A stretch of DNA of 58,583 nt, taken from contig NZ_PVXL01000080.1 of NCBI RefSeq assembly GCF_002995805.1, positions 1 through 58,583 on the forward strand. The letters are read 5' to 3'. The translations under genes and the position numbers were made by a program. Every line of letters begins with the position of its first letter. Within the stretch, counting starts at the first letter, position 1. This document shows, in pieces, positions 8,774 to 17,320 of the stretch. The stretch is from Neomoorella stamsii. Its GTDB lineage: Bacteria; Bacillota; DSM-521; Neomoorellales; Neomoorellaceae. The notes under the pieces were generated by a model that was not told the DNA's origin, searched no databases, and saw only the letters and a list, made by a program, of their open reading frames with translations.

Positions 8774-9898
8774 TTAATAGACACATTCCCTTGCTGCTTC
8801 GCCATAGGCAAGAAGGTTTTCCTTTGGCGCGTCGAAGAAGTGGTCGGCAGGCATCATAATGTACCCGCCGCCTTTACCATAAATCTCAAAAAGCCTGTGA
8901 ACTTCTTCTTTGACCTGCTCCGGCGTGCCGTTGGTGAGGATGTTATACTGGTCTAGACCGCCTATAAGGGCCACTTTGCCGTGCATAGCTTCATATAGCT
9001 CGGGGCCCTCGATATTGCCTCCCACACCCTTGGGTGCCAGAGTTTCCGAACAGTCAGTATTAGTGGCGATTATGAGATCAAAGAGGCCGAGCATACCGCC
9101 ACAAGTATGGTATGAAGCTATATGCCCCACATCGTGGAGGGCATCATGTATCTTCCTGTCATAGGGCAGGCAGAATTCCTCGAACATCTTCGGCGAAATA
9201 ACCGTAGAAGAGGAAGCTCCACCGCCGGTTTCAATGAGATCGAATTTGGCGCCCCGCAGGGATTCATATATAAACTGCAGTTTCTTTTCCAGGAGTATAT
9301 CCAAAAATTCATGTACCCAGGCAGGATCATCCATAGCCGCATAAATCATGGGTGCCGTGTCATATAGGACACAAGCGTGCTGCCAGCAACCGGCCTGGTC
9401 GCCCCAGACAAAACCCTTCAAAATTCCCTTATCACCAATACGATCATATTCTTTCCGGATGGCTTCTTTATCAAGTTTAGGGACAGGCATATACTTTAAA
9501 AGATAAATATCCTCGGGTTTTTTAATCATAAATTCCGTAATCCATACCGTATAGTGGTTGCCTTCCGTTTTATACGTCAGGACACCTTTGGGGGTGTAGA
9601 TGGTATGGTGGACAATCATCCGGTCGGGGTCGTCGTTGACGATCTCAACTTCGTCATACCACTCATCAGAATACCTTTTGGACTCTACTTTGCCCGGCAG
9701 CCAGAACTGCCCCATAGCTTCAAAATACTGAATTACTGCATCCAGGCCACACTCCTGAAAGGCATCAAGGGCGTCAATCCCTCCCATGTATTTTTCCAGA
9801 TGATAGGGCTGCCACTGGTGCACCGTGGCCGGCAAGCGGTCGGGCACTCCTTTAGCCAGGGCGGTAAGCAATCTTTCCCGGGAAGTCATTTGCGCCAT
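8774..9898 (-). CDS. URO-D/MtaA-superfamily protein 2
   Basis: This 374-residue protein is a second URO-D/MtaA-like paralogue. It contains the putative zinc motif HTC in ASYHTCGG and a C-terminal loop reading MMPADHFFDAP where MtaA-type enzymes usually have the third Cys ligand. It is only distantly similar to the other two copies in the locus, so they are not recent duplicates. It lies between the transporter receptor gene and the mutarotase. The reaction is unknown. A corrinoid- or folate-linked methyl transfer from an O-methylated sugar is one possibility, resting on context only. Confidence 0.74.
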   Translation of the reverse strand: MAQMTSRERLLTALAKGVPDRLPATVHQWQPYHLEKYMGGIDALDAFQECGLDAVIQYFEAMGQFWLPGKVESKRYSDEWYDEVEIVNDDPDRMIVHHTIYTPKGVLTYKTEGNHYTVWITEFMIKKPEDIYLLKYMPVPKLDKEAIRKEYDRIGDKGILKGFVWGDQAGCWQHACVLYDTAPMIYAAMDDPAWVHEFLDILLEKKLQFIYESLRGAKFDLIETGGGASSSTVISPKMFEEFCLPYDRKIHDALHDVGHIASYHTCGGMLGLFDLIIATNTDCSETLAPKGVGGNIEGPELYEAMHGKVALIGGLDQYNILTNGTPEQVKEEVHRLFEIYGKGGGYIMMPADHFFDAPKENLLAYGEAARECVY

Positions 9899-9959
9899 TT
9901 CTCATACCACCCTTGTTACTCCGGATTTAGTTGTAATTTTCTTTTGTATTTTTTATTTA

Positions 9960-9995
9960 GGGGGAGTTATAACGTTTAAGGTTTATAACTCCCCC
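9960..9995. terminator. Strong hairpin after the sugar-receptor gene
   Basis: A perfect 13-bp stem (GGGGGAGTTATAA with its complement) encloses a ten-base loop. On the minus strand, downstream of the receptor gene, no T-run follows, so it may act as a 3' stabiliser that lets the receptor mRNA outnumber the rest of the operon. On the plus strand it is followed by seven Ts, a textbook intrinsic terminator that would stop antisense transcription into the receptor gene. Structure is seen; roles are inferred. Confidence 0.6.
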
Positions 9996-10010
9996 TTTTT
10001 TTCTTATGAA

Positions 10011-11228
10011 CTACCACTGCGCCGGCATAAACTTGTCTACATCATCTTTGGTAATGATATGCTTGGGCAAGTAGCGAACAGGCTCTACATCCTTACCATT
10101 GAACCAGTCGGCTGCCGCTTTGACTGCCGCGGCGCCGTCACCTTCGGCCGTCTGGTAAGTGATGGCCTGGATTTTACCTTCTTTCACCAGGTCCATGCCT
10201 ACCTTGCTGTTACCGGCGGCAACGACAATAATATCTTGCCTGTTGGCCTTCTTGATGGCTTCCGCAGTACCGATTGCCTGGGCAGAATCGTCGGCAAGAA
10301 TTATACCCTTAAGTTTGGAGCCGAACCTGGTAATCCAGTCTGATACCACCTGCATGGTTTTTTCAGCTTCGAAACCGGGGGCCTGTTTATCTAAAAGCTC
10401 CATCTTAGGGGCGATCTTCTTTAACTCGGTTATCGGGGCGTACGTCCTGGCAAAGAAGGGTGAACCGCCGGGGTTATGCTGAATAATTGCATAACCGCCT
10501 TCATTATGCATCAACTCTGCAAATTTTTGTGCCAGCATTCTGAATTGACCCCAGTCATCCGGGCCGGTCCAGGCAATGACGTATTTCATAGCTTCACTCT
10601 CGGGATGGGTGTTGGTAGCAATAACAGGAATGCCCGCCTGATTGATCTTCCTGAAAAGCTGCACTGACATTTTGGCGTCAACAGGGATCATCAATATCAT
10701 ATCCGGCCGGGCACCTATAGCCTGATCCACCATCTGGGCCTGGACGTCGGCATTAAAATTCGGTGACATAACTTTTAATTCCATCCCGTAAGCATCCGCC
10801 ACTTTTTTGGCGCCTCTAATGTAAGCGGTAGTCCAGGGATGATCCCCGTGTACTATTAAAATAACTTTTTTCCCTTTGGCACCGTCTTTAGGTGACTTGG
10901 GAATATTAACTTTGCTAACTCCCCAGCCGGAATATTCCATGTCATACCAGTGCATGGCATCGTCTTCAGGAAGTTTAGCGGGATCGGCCGGTCGTGGCGG
11001 GACTTCCTTTTTCTCCAAAGGTGGGAGAAGAAGCTGGCCGTCATCGGCCTTCAGCCCGGCAACTATACTATCAGCTTTGAGGGATTCTTCCAGGTTAGAG
11101 CTTTTCTTTTCAGCCTGGCCGCTCTGTCCACTTTTAGATGGTTCCTGGGCCTGCTTGCCGCCACAGCCAGCTATAAATAACGCGGCTATTAAAACCACTA
11201 GTAGTATAGCGCTTATTTTTTTAATCAT
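10011..11228 (-). CDS. Ribose-type ABC transporter sugar-binding lipoprotein
   Basis: This 405-residue protein has a lipoprotein signal peptide ending in the lipobox LFIAGC (Cys22) and a type-1 periplasmic-binding core (about 120-400) with GDHPWTTAYIRGAKK and DIIVVAAGNS typical of the RbsB class. It would capture a sugar outside the membrane. Between Cys22 and the core is an unusually long segment of about 100 residues that is rich in Ser, Lys, Pro and acidic residues, whereas normal RbsB has only a short linker. The gene heads a set with two permeases and an ATPase upstream. The substrate is inferred to be a 6-deoxyhexose or its derivative from the operon. Confidence 0.88.
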   Translation of the reverse strand: MIKKISAILLVVLIAALFIAGCGGKQAQEPSKSGQSGQAEKKSSNLEESLKADSIVAGLKADDGQLLLPPLEKKEVPPRPADPAKLPEDDAMHWYDMEYSGWGVSKVNIPKSPKDGAKGKKVILIVHGDHPWTTAYIRGAKKVADAYGMELKVMSPNFNADVQAQMVDQAIGARPDMILMIPVDAKMSVQLFRKINQAGIPVIATNTHPESEAMKYVIAWTGPDDWGQFRMLAQKFAELMHNEGGYAIIQHNPGGSPFFARTYAPITELKKIAPKMELLDKQAPGFEAEKTMQVVSDWITRFGSKLKGIILADDSAQAIGTAEAIKKANRQDIIVVAAGNSKVGMDLVKEGKIQAITYQTAEGDGAAAVKAAADWFNGKDVEPVRYLPKHIITKDDVDKFMPAQW

Positions 11229-11250
11229 TTTTAGCTTTGAACCTCCTGTC

Positions 11251-11280
11251 TTGCTTATAATTTGCTTGCTTATAATTTGC
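11251..11280. repeat. Tandem 15-bp duplication upstream of the receptor gene
   Basis: The 15-mer TTGCTTATAATTTGC occurs twice without a gap, about 23 bp before the receptor start codon and just upstream of its AGGAGG site. It is AT-rich and could be a slippage duplication or a duplicated promoter or regulator site. No function is assigned. Confidence 0.75.
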
Positions 11281-11354
11281 TCCCGAAATTTTATTGTTGA
11301 GAAAGTAGTACCCTTGTAATTGCTTACTTCTACAAATACCTCCTTTTCCTTTAT

Positions 11355-12401
11355 TCAGTTTAAAGTCTCCAACTTTACCGCTTTACCTCCCCTTCCTTTT
11401 CCTTTTTTTAAGCTCACCTCCTTTAACAATTCCGGTCTTTGTCCTTTAACCTTATTCGCCTGGTACAAAGCATAGGCTTCATATAGGACCACTACCGCCA
11501 GAACCAAACCGCTCGCTAAAATTTGTATTTCATAGCCTGCACCAAGGTTAGTAAGGCCGTTATAGAGGATAGTCAGGGTTAAAACAGCTACGGCACTGCC
11601 CAGTATACTACCTTTGCCGCCGGCCATGGAGGTACCACCGATAATAGTTGCCGCTACTACGATCATCAGGGAACTCGTACCGATGGTGGGTGTAGCCGAA
11701 CTAAGGCTCATGGCAAAGAGTGCGCCCCCCAGGGCCGCAGTGATACCGGAAATTATAAAAGCCACAATAACGTATCCTTCCGTGTTAAGCCCAGCCAGCC
11801 AGGCAGTTTCCCTGTTGGCACCTACCATGTAAAAACCCCGGCCGTATTTGGTACGTACCAGAAGGACTTCAAATAAAAGCACGAAAATAATAGTAATCAA
11901 TACCCGCGGTGGTAAAAATGGAATGATGGGTGTTTCCAGCCAGTCTGCTATGGTAAAATCAGTAGCGTTTAAGGCATAACCTTTACCGTATAAAAAGATA
12001 ATTCCCTGCACCGTGGTCATGGTCCCAAGTGTAACTATGAACGAATCAATCTTGGCCCGCGCTACCAGGAAACCGTTGGCCAGGCCCACCAGCGCTCCTG
12101 CTAACACTGCAATGAGGAGGCTTCCGCCCCAACCCAGTGATGGTTGAAACCCGATAACAAACATAGCGCCTAAAGTAAGGGTGGTACCAACTGATAGGTC
12201 AAGCTCCTTGCAAATCATCACGATGGTGAACCCTACGGCCACCATGGCATTTAAACTCATACCCTTAAGGATATTGGTGATGTTATAAGGGGTCAAAAAG
12301 TTGGGTACGAATATGGCCATTGCTATAAAAACCAGTCCGCAGAGGAAATATATTCTATAGTTATTGATTACCTGGTAAACTTTTTTGTTCATGTCATCCA
12401 T
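11355..12401 (-). CDS. Ribose-type ABC transporter permease B
   Basis: This 348-residue membrane protein belongs to the RbsC/XylH permease family, with about ten hydrophobic segments and the conserved GANRETAWLAGLN and GGTSMAGGKGSILG motifs that contact the ATPase and line the channel. The C-terminus has a lysine/glycine-rich tail. It overlaps the upstream permease gene by 8 bp, so translation is coupled. Two different RbsC-like permeases are encoded here, so the transporter probably uses a heterodimeric channel rather than the homodimer of the ribose system. Confidence 0.9.
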   Translation of the reverse strand: MDDMNKKVYQVINNYRIYFLCGLVFIAMAIFVPNFLTPYNITNILKGMSLNAMVAVGFTIVMICKELDLSVGTTLTLGAMFVIGFQPSLGWGGSLLIAVLAGALVGLANGFLVARAKIDSFIVTLGTMTTVQGIIFLYGKGYALNATDFTIADWLETPIIPFLPPRVLITIIFVLLFEVLLVRTKYGRGFYMVGANRETAWLAGLNTEGYVIVAFIISGITAALGGALFAMSLSSATPTIGTSSLMIVVAATIIGGTSMAGGKGSILGSAVAVLTLTILYNGLTNLGAGYEIQILASGLVLAVVVLYEAYALYQANKVKGQRPELLKEVSLKKGKGRGGKAVKLETLN

Positions 12402-13404
12402 CTGCCTTCCCTAATTTTCGCAGTGAATAGGTATTAACCCAGACAACCAGGATAAAAACCATACCCTGGACAATCGTCTGAGAAAAGGTATCTACTCCCA
12501 ATAAGGTCAGGATATTATTCAGAAGGCCGATAACCACTACTCCCCCCAGGACTCCTATCATGTTCCCTTTACCACCGGCCAGGCTTACCCCCCCCAGAAC
12601 AATAGCTGTGACTGCCCGGAAGTCATAGCCGGCACCGTTGTAATAGGCCCCTATTTTTACCAGTGAAGTCAAAAGAATCCCACCAATGGAAGCGGCCATG
12701 GCCGATAATATAAATGCCAGCCCTACCATCCAGGTTACATTTACTCCTGTCATCCTCGCCACTTCGTAGGAAGAACCGATAAGTTTTAGCTGCACGCCAA
12801 ACTTTGTTTTAGCAAGCAATATCTGCCCGATAATTACCATCACCAGAAAGACGACTATGGTAATTGGTATCGAACCCCCTATATTAATCCTCGCCAGGTT
12901 CACAAAGGCTGTTGCCAACTTTTCGCCGGCCTTTAAATCCGGATAAATTTGTTCACCCCGGTAAAGCCATCTCACTACCCCATTAATTACAAAAGCAACC
13001 GCCAGCGTCCAGATAATCGGGTTGGCTCTAAGTTTACCAACAACAAAGGCATTTATCAGGCCTATCATAAGACCTGTTACAAATCCCGCCGCCAGACTAA
13101 CTACAAGACCATAACGCAACATGTCAACGGCGATCATTCCCGAAAGGGCAATAATCCCGGGTACTGACATGTCTGCAAAATGCCCGCTGTAGGTTACAAA
13201 AGTAACGCCCACGGCAACAATACCCAGTAATGCCACTGCATGGACAACATTCGCTAGATTTTCAAGGGTTAAAAACTTGCTGGAAATTAAAGTTCCCAGG
13301 CAGAGAAGTACAAAAATCATAACATAAACACCGAACTTTTCTATCCAGACAGTTATTTCTGCAGGATGCTTTTTGGGCTCAATTCTTTCGCTTTTAACTA
13401 GCAT
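12394..13404 (-). CDS. Ribose-type ABC transporter permease A
   Basis: This 336-residue RbsC-family membrane protein has about ten hydrophobic stretches, GSSYEVARMTGVN in the cytoplasmic loop and LGGVSLAGGKGNMIG near the last third. It overlaps the ATPase gene by 11 bp and the second permease gene by 8 bp, a tightly coupled arrangement. It shares only family-level similarity with the other permease, so the pair is an old duplication. Together with the ATPase and the lipoprotein it would import the sugar that the locus degrades. Confidence 0.9.
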   Translation of the reverse strand: MLVKSERIEPKKHPAEITVWIEKFGVYVMIFVLLCLGTLISSKFLTLENLANVVHAVALLGIVAVGVTFVTYSGHFADMSVPGIIALSGMIAVDMLRYGLVVSLAAGFVTGLMIGLINAFVVGKLRANPIIWTLAVAFVINGVVRWLYRGEQIYPDLKAGEKLATAFVNLARINIGGSIPITIVVFLVMVIIGQILLAKTKFGVQLKLIGSSYEVARMTGVNVTWMVGLAFILSAMAASIGGILLTSLVKIGAYYNGAGYDFRAVTAIVLGGVSLAGGKGNMIGVLGGVVVIGLLNNILTLLGVDTFSQTIVQGMVFILVVWVNTYSLRKLGKADG

Positions 13405-14908
13405 GGGCTATTTCCCCTTCACTGTTGATAGCCAATAGTACTGCTTCTTCCGTACAGTCCTTACCCGGTATTTCCCCCATGAGATGGCCCTTACGCATTA
13501 TTAATATCCGGTCGGATAATCGCACTAATTCCGGCAGATCAGACGAGATGAGAATCATGGCTACCCCCTGGGCAGCTAGTTTTTCTATGGCCGTGTGTAT
13601 AGTCACTTTAGCTCCTATGTCCACACCTCGCGTAGGTTCATCGAGGATCAACACCCGGGGTCCGGTGGCCAGCCACTTACCTAATAAAACCTTTTGTTGA
13701 TTCCCACCCGATAGATTACCTACGTACCGGGATGGATCCGGAGGTGAAATGTGCAGATCTTCTATTAATTTTTTTACTATACCCTTTCCTGCTTGCCTCT
13801 GGTAAATTAAACCTTTGCTTTGCTTGGGAATTAAGGGAGCCAACAGGTTTTCCTCTACCGTGAGGCGCAAGGCAAGGCCCTCGGTTTTACGGTCTTCAGT
13901 TAGATAGGCGATACCATGCTGGAGTGCCCGGGCCATATTTTTGACTTTAATTCTCCTGCCCGCTAGGATGATTTCTCCTGCATCCACAGGGTCGACCCCG
14001 CCAATGGCTCGCCCCAGCTCGGTACGCCCAGCCCCGGCCAGGCCGGCAATTCCCACAATCTCCCCCGCCCTGACGCAAAAGGATATGTCATGGAAAAAGC
14101 CATACCTGCTTAAGTTTTTAACCTCCAGGATTATCTGGCCGGTGGTTCTGTCCGCCGCCCTCTTCACTTGACTGATAGACCGGCCTACCATCATTTCGAT
14201 TAATTTTTCCGGTGTAACGTCCGTTATATTCAGGGTCCCCACTTTCCGGCCATCACGCATTACACTTACTCGATCTGCAACCTGGAAAATTTCATTTAAA
14301 TGATGGCTGATGTAAACGATGGCCAGCCCCTGCTGCTTTAGTTTGCCTATTATTTTAAACAGACGTTCTACCTCTTCGCGCGACAGGGCGGAAGTTGGCT
14401 CATCCATAACTAGGATGCGGGGGTTGTTGCCCAGGGCCTTGGCTATCTCCACTAGCTGGGCTTCATGCTGGCTGATTGCTTCCACGGGGGTAAAAGGGTC
14501 GAGATAGTCCAATTCTACGCTTTTCAGGCAAGCTCTTGTTTCCTGAATTAAGGCCTTATTGTCAAGAAACCACTTGTTTCTTACCGGCAGCCTCCCCACC
14601 AGCACATTTTCAGCAATAGTAAGAGCCCTGGCCAGGCTTAATTCCTGATAGATCATGGCTATGCCATTAGCTTTGGCAATCGCCGGTGAATGCAGTTTCA
14701 CCTCCTTTCCATCAATGTAGATCTGACCTGTGTAGTCATTAAAGGAACCGGCCAGCATTTTCATTAAAGTAGATTTGCCCGCCCCATTCTCCCCTACGAG
14801 GGCATGAACTTCGCCAGGGTAAACTTCAAAATCAACGTTGTCTACAGCCAGGGTACCCGGGAATTTTTTGCTGACATTTTTCATTTGCAATGCCGGAATT
14901 AAGCCCAC
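13394..14908 (-). CDS. Ribose-type ABC transporter ATPase (two ABC domains)
   Basis: This protein (504 residues from the chosen start) has two fused nucleotide-binding domains as in RbsA. The first has Walker A GENGAGKST and the second the degenerate GLAGAGRTE usual in this family. The signature in the second half is LSGGNQQK with ILDEPTRGVD as Walker B. A GTG at 14908 is preferred because AGGTGAAG lies just upstream; an ATG at 14950 would overlap the preceding gene by 35 bp and lacks a ribosome-binding site. It energises import by the two permeases. RbsA of E. coli has 501 residues, matching the shorter start. Confidence 0.9.
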   Translation of the reverse strand: MGLIPALQMKNVSKKFPGTLAVDNVDFEVYPGEVHALVGENGAGKSTLMKMLAGSFNDYTGQIYIDGKEVKLHSPAIAKANGIAMIYQELSLARALTIAENVLVGRLPVRNKWFLDNKALIQETRACLKSVELDYLDPFTPVEAISQHEAQLVEIAKALGNNPRILVMDEPTSALSREEVERLFKIIGKLKQQGLAIVYISHHLNEIFQVADRVSVMRDGRKVGTLNITDVTPEKLIEMMVGRSISQVKRAADRTTGQIILEVKNLSRYGFFHDISFCVRAGEIVGIAGLAGAGRTELGRAIGGVDPVDAGEIILAGRRIKVKNMARALQHGIAYLTEDRKTEGLALRLTVEENLLAPLIPKQSKGLIYQRQAGKGIVKKLIEDLHISPPDPSRYVGNLSGGNQQKVLLGKWLATGPRVLILDEPTRGVDIGAKVTIHTAIEKLAAQGVAMILISSDLPELVRLSDRILIMRKGHLMGEIPGKDCTEEAVLLAINSEGEIAHAS

Positions 14909-14915
14909 CTTTACT

Positions 14916-15965
14916 TCACCTGCCTGAACTATATTTTCGAGCCTCGTCATACATGGCTACAATGTTGCGCGCTGGCACTTCAGGAAGCAGGTAATCATGG
15001 GAGGCAGCAACTATATATCTGCCATCGCTCCCTAATATATCAATAATCCTTCGCGTTTCTGCCCTTACCTCCGCTTCTGTTCCATTTAATAAAATTTCAT
15101 TTTCGTCGATACCGCCAAAAAAGGCAATATCTTTCCCATATTCTCTCTTTAATACCACCGGATCCATATGCTGGCAGCTTACCTGGATGGGGTTTATGAC
15201 GTCTAAACCAATTTCTATTAAATCCGGGAATATTTCATGAATGTCCCCGCAGGAATGCAGACCTGCTACCGCCCCGTTTTCATGGGCCTGCTCTATCAGT
15301 TTGGCAACATAAGGTTTATAAAACTTGCGCCACATATCAGGGGACATCAATAAAGCGCGCATGGAGCCAAAATCATTACCAAAGAAATAAAAATCAATAA
15401 CACCCGGATTAGCCTCATAAGTTCTCCTGTTTAGCTCATAATAAAACTCAAAACATTTCCTTATAATGGCCTCGACAACGCCGGGATTTATATACATATT
15501 GACAAAGAATTGTTCCATGCCCATAAGTTCTGTAGAATCGTGAAAAAACGGAGCCCATGTTGCGCCAATGAGACAATATCCCCTGGCATCCTCCAGTTCC
15601 TCTCTGGTGATGACTACATCCCAGTCATCTGGATCGGGAAACTTGTATTTTTCCACGTCCTGTATAGTCTGTGCATTTTCCAGCGGGTGATTAAGGGCCT
15701 GGCCGTAGTGCAAACCGCCCCTTCTAATTCCCCATTCATTCTCCATTGTTCCATCCTCGTATTTTTTAAACGGCAATCCAATATATTTAGGTCTAACGGT
15801 TTTAAAGTCCATGCCGAGAATATCATACATTGCCTCTTTCTCCGACTTTGCTCCAAGGAACTCCATTATATTGCGGGTCGTTTCGGGTGCCCCCCCATAC
15901 CACATGGGTAACCGGTCTGTTTTTTTTCCTTTAATCGCAGCCAGCGCCCGTTCTTTGGAAATCAT
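14916..15965 (-). CDS. URO-D/MtaA-superfamily protein 3
   Basis: This 349-residue protein is the third URO-D/MtaA-like paralogue in the locus. It carries HSCGD (putative zinc motif HxC) and a C-terminal loop VAASHDYLLPEVP in which a His-Asp pair sits near the place of MtaA's third Cys ligand. The ATG at 15965 is preceded by GGAGGAG at eight bases, so it is preferred to a start ten codons upstream. It is the first gene after the LacI-type regulator and the stop codon of that regulator lies only 26 bp upstream. Its leading position suggests it is central to the pathway rather than accidental. Reaction unknown. Confidence 0.74.
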   Translation of the reverse strand: MISKERALAAIKGKKTDRLPMWYGGAPETTRNIMEFLGAKSEKEAMYDILGMDFKTVRPKYIGLPFKKYEDGTMENEWGIRRGGLHYGQALNHPLENAQTIQDVEKYKFPDPDDWDVVITREELEDARGYCLIGATWAPFFHDSTELMGMEQFFVNMYINPGVVEAIIRKCFEFYYELNRRTYEANPGVIDFYFFGNDFGSMRALLMSPDMWRKFYKPYVAKLIEQAHENGAVAGLHSCGDIHEIFPDLIEIGLDVINPIQVSCQHMDPVVLKREYGKDIAFFGGIDENEILLNGTEAEVRAETRRIIDILGSDGRYIVAASHDYLLPEVPARNIVAMYDEARKYSSGR

Positions 15966-15991
15966 TATGTCTCTCCTCCCAGGCTTTTTAC

Positions 15992-17014
15992 TCATACAAC
16001 TTCCAGATTTTTTGTCTTCCAGAAAGGGCTGGTAGAGTGACGAATGACCAGTTCAGGTTTTAAACGATACATCTGTGGAAAACCAGTATTATCCCCTCCA
16101 ACTCGCTTATAAATTAACTCCGCCGCCTTTTCGCCCATCTCCTGCAGGGGTTGCACCACAGCTGTTAATGGCGGATTAGCCAGCCGGGTTAATTCCATAT
16201 CGTCAAAACCAACCAGGGCGAAATCGGTGGGTATTTTTAGACCCAGTTCATTAATGGCCAGCATGGCGCCAATGGTCATATAATAATTGGCAACAAAAAC
16301 AGCCGGTGGTGGATCTGGAAGGCCCATTAATTCTTTCATGAGAGTATAGCCACTTTCAGTAGAAAAATCACCTGTGCGAATTAAACCTTCATCTACCGGC
16401 AGGTTATAGTCTTCGAATACCCGTAAGAAACCGCGGTATCTTTCTTCTCCCGTAGTTACCTCCAGGCGGCCGTTAATGAGACCGATGCGCCGGTAGCCCA
16501 GGGTTACCAGGTGCTCTACCGCCTGGTAAGCGCCGTTTACATTATCTACCAGCACGCAATCAACCTGCATATCTTTAACCATCCGGTCAACAAGCACCAC
16601 AGGAGTACCATCTTGCTGGATTTCTCTTAAATGCGAAGCGGTATCGCTGGTGGGGACCACCAGTAACCCATCGACCTGTTTTTCCACCAGCATTCTTACC
16701 CGTTCCTTTTCCCTGGCGGGGTTCTCATTGCTATTACAAACAATCAGGCTGTAACCGTAACTATTTAATATATCTTCCACAACCTCGGCCACCTGCATGA
16801 AGAAAGGACCGAAGTCAGGAACAACAAAGCCGATGGTTTGGGTTTTCTGGGTTTTAAGGCTTCTGGCAATATGATTGGGGCGGTAACCAAGAGCTTCAAT
16901 GGCGGCAATTACTTTCTTTTCCGTCTCTTCTTTCACCTTCTCACCATTAAGGACCCGGGATACAGTGGCTGTTGAAACACCGGCCCGGGCGGCTACATCT
17001 TTAATGGTTGGCAT
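15992..17014 (-). CDS. LacI/GalR-family transcription regulator
   Basis: This protein (340 residues from the ATG at 17014) has the LacI-type helix-turn-helix at its N-terminus (TIKDVAARAGVSTATVSRVL with the hinge helix NHIARSLK) and a periplasmic-binding-like effector domain (about 60-330). The start is placed at MPTIKD as in most family members; in-frame GTG codons 2 and 11 codons upstream are possible, and the AAGGAAGG site lies close to the nearer GTG. It heads the sugar locus, so it probably represses it in the absence of the sugar or its phosphate. Two operator-like sites lie upstream, at 17064 and 17321. Confidence 0.92.
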   Translation of the reverse strand: MPTIKDVAARAGVSTATVSRVLNGEKVKEETEKKVIAAIEALGYRPNHIARSLKTQKTQTIGFVVPDFGPFFMQVAEVVEDILNSYGYSLIVCNSNENPAREKERVRMLVEKQVDGLLVVPTSDTASHLREIQQDGTPVVLVDRMVKDMQVDCVLVDNVNGAYQAVEHLVTLGYRRIGLINGRLEVTTGEERYRGFLRVFEDYNLPVDEGLIRTGDFSTESGYTLMKELMGLPDPPPAVFVANYYMTIGAMLAINELGLKIPTDFALVGFDDMELTRLANPPLTAVVQPLQEMGEKAAELIYKRVGGDNTGFPQMYRLKPELVIRHSTSPFWKTKNLEVV

Positions 17015-17063
17015 TACCACGTTTCCTTCCTTTTTAAACGTTACCACTAAAAAAGTATGTATT

Positions 17064-17081
17064 TATGTAATCGTTTGCTTT
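17064..17081. promoter_or_regulatory. Candidate LacI-type operator (proximal)
   Basis: The site TATGTAATCGTTTGCTTT lies 50 bp upstream of the regulator's start codon. It shares TATGTWATCGTTTRC with the distal site at 17321, including the central CG common to LacI-family operators. Its second half-site is degenerate. Autoregulation is inferred. Confidence 0.4.
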
Positions 17082-17296
17082 TGTATAGATAATATTCGCC
17101 ATTTATTTTTAGATTCCTCCTGACAGATAAAATTTTTTATGTGAAATTTTCTTTTAAACTGATGCAGAAGAACCCAAAAAGCAGCTCCTTTCTATTAACA
17201 TATTGACAATTATCATCTTCACCGCCTCACGCCCACCCTTCCTTAACCCTTTTCCCAATCCTTCTCCGGGTAATTTCTTTTGATTTGTCTGCTTTT

Positions 17297-17302
17297 ATTA
17301 TA
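17297..17302 (-). promoter_or_regulatory. Candidate -10 box of the sugar-locus promoter
   Basis: A perfect TATAAT hexamer on the minus strand lies about 280 bp before the regulator's start. The -35 position (ACATAA) is poor and overlaps the distal operator-like site, which fits regulated initiation but leaves the assignment weak. Confidence 0.35.
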
Positions 17303-17320
17303 TTAATACTACTAGTCAGT

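Noticed and set aside
17034..17102. A 22-codon minus-strand frame upstream of the LacI-type regulator, with a GGAGG in front
   Set aside because: The GGAGG is about 13 bases from the ATG, too far, and the peptide has no recognisable feature; an operator-like site lies within it.
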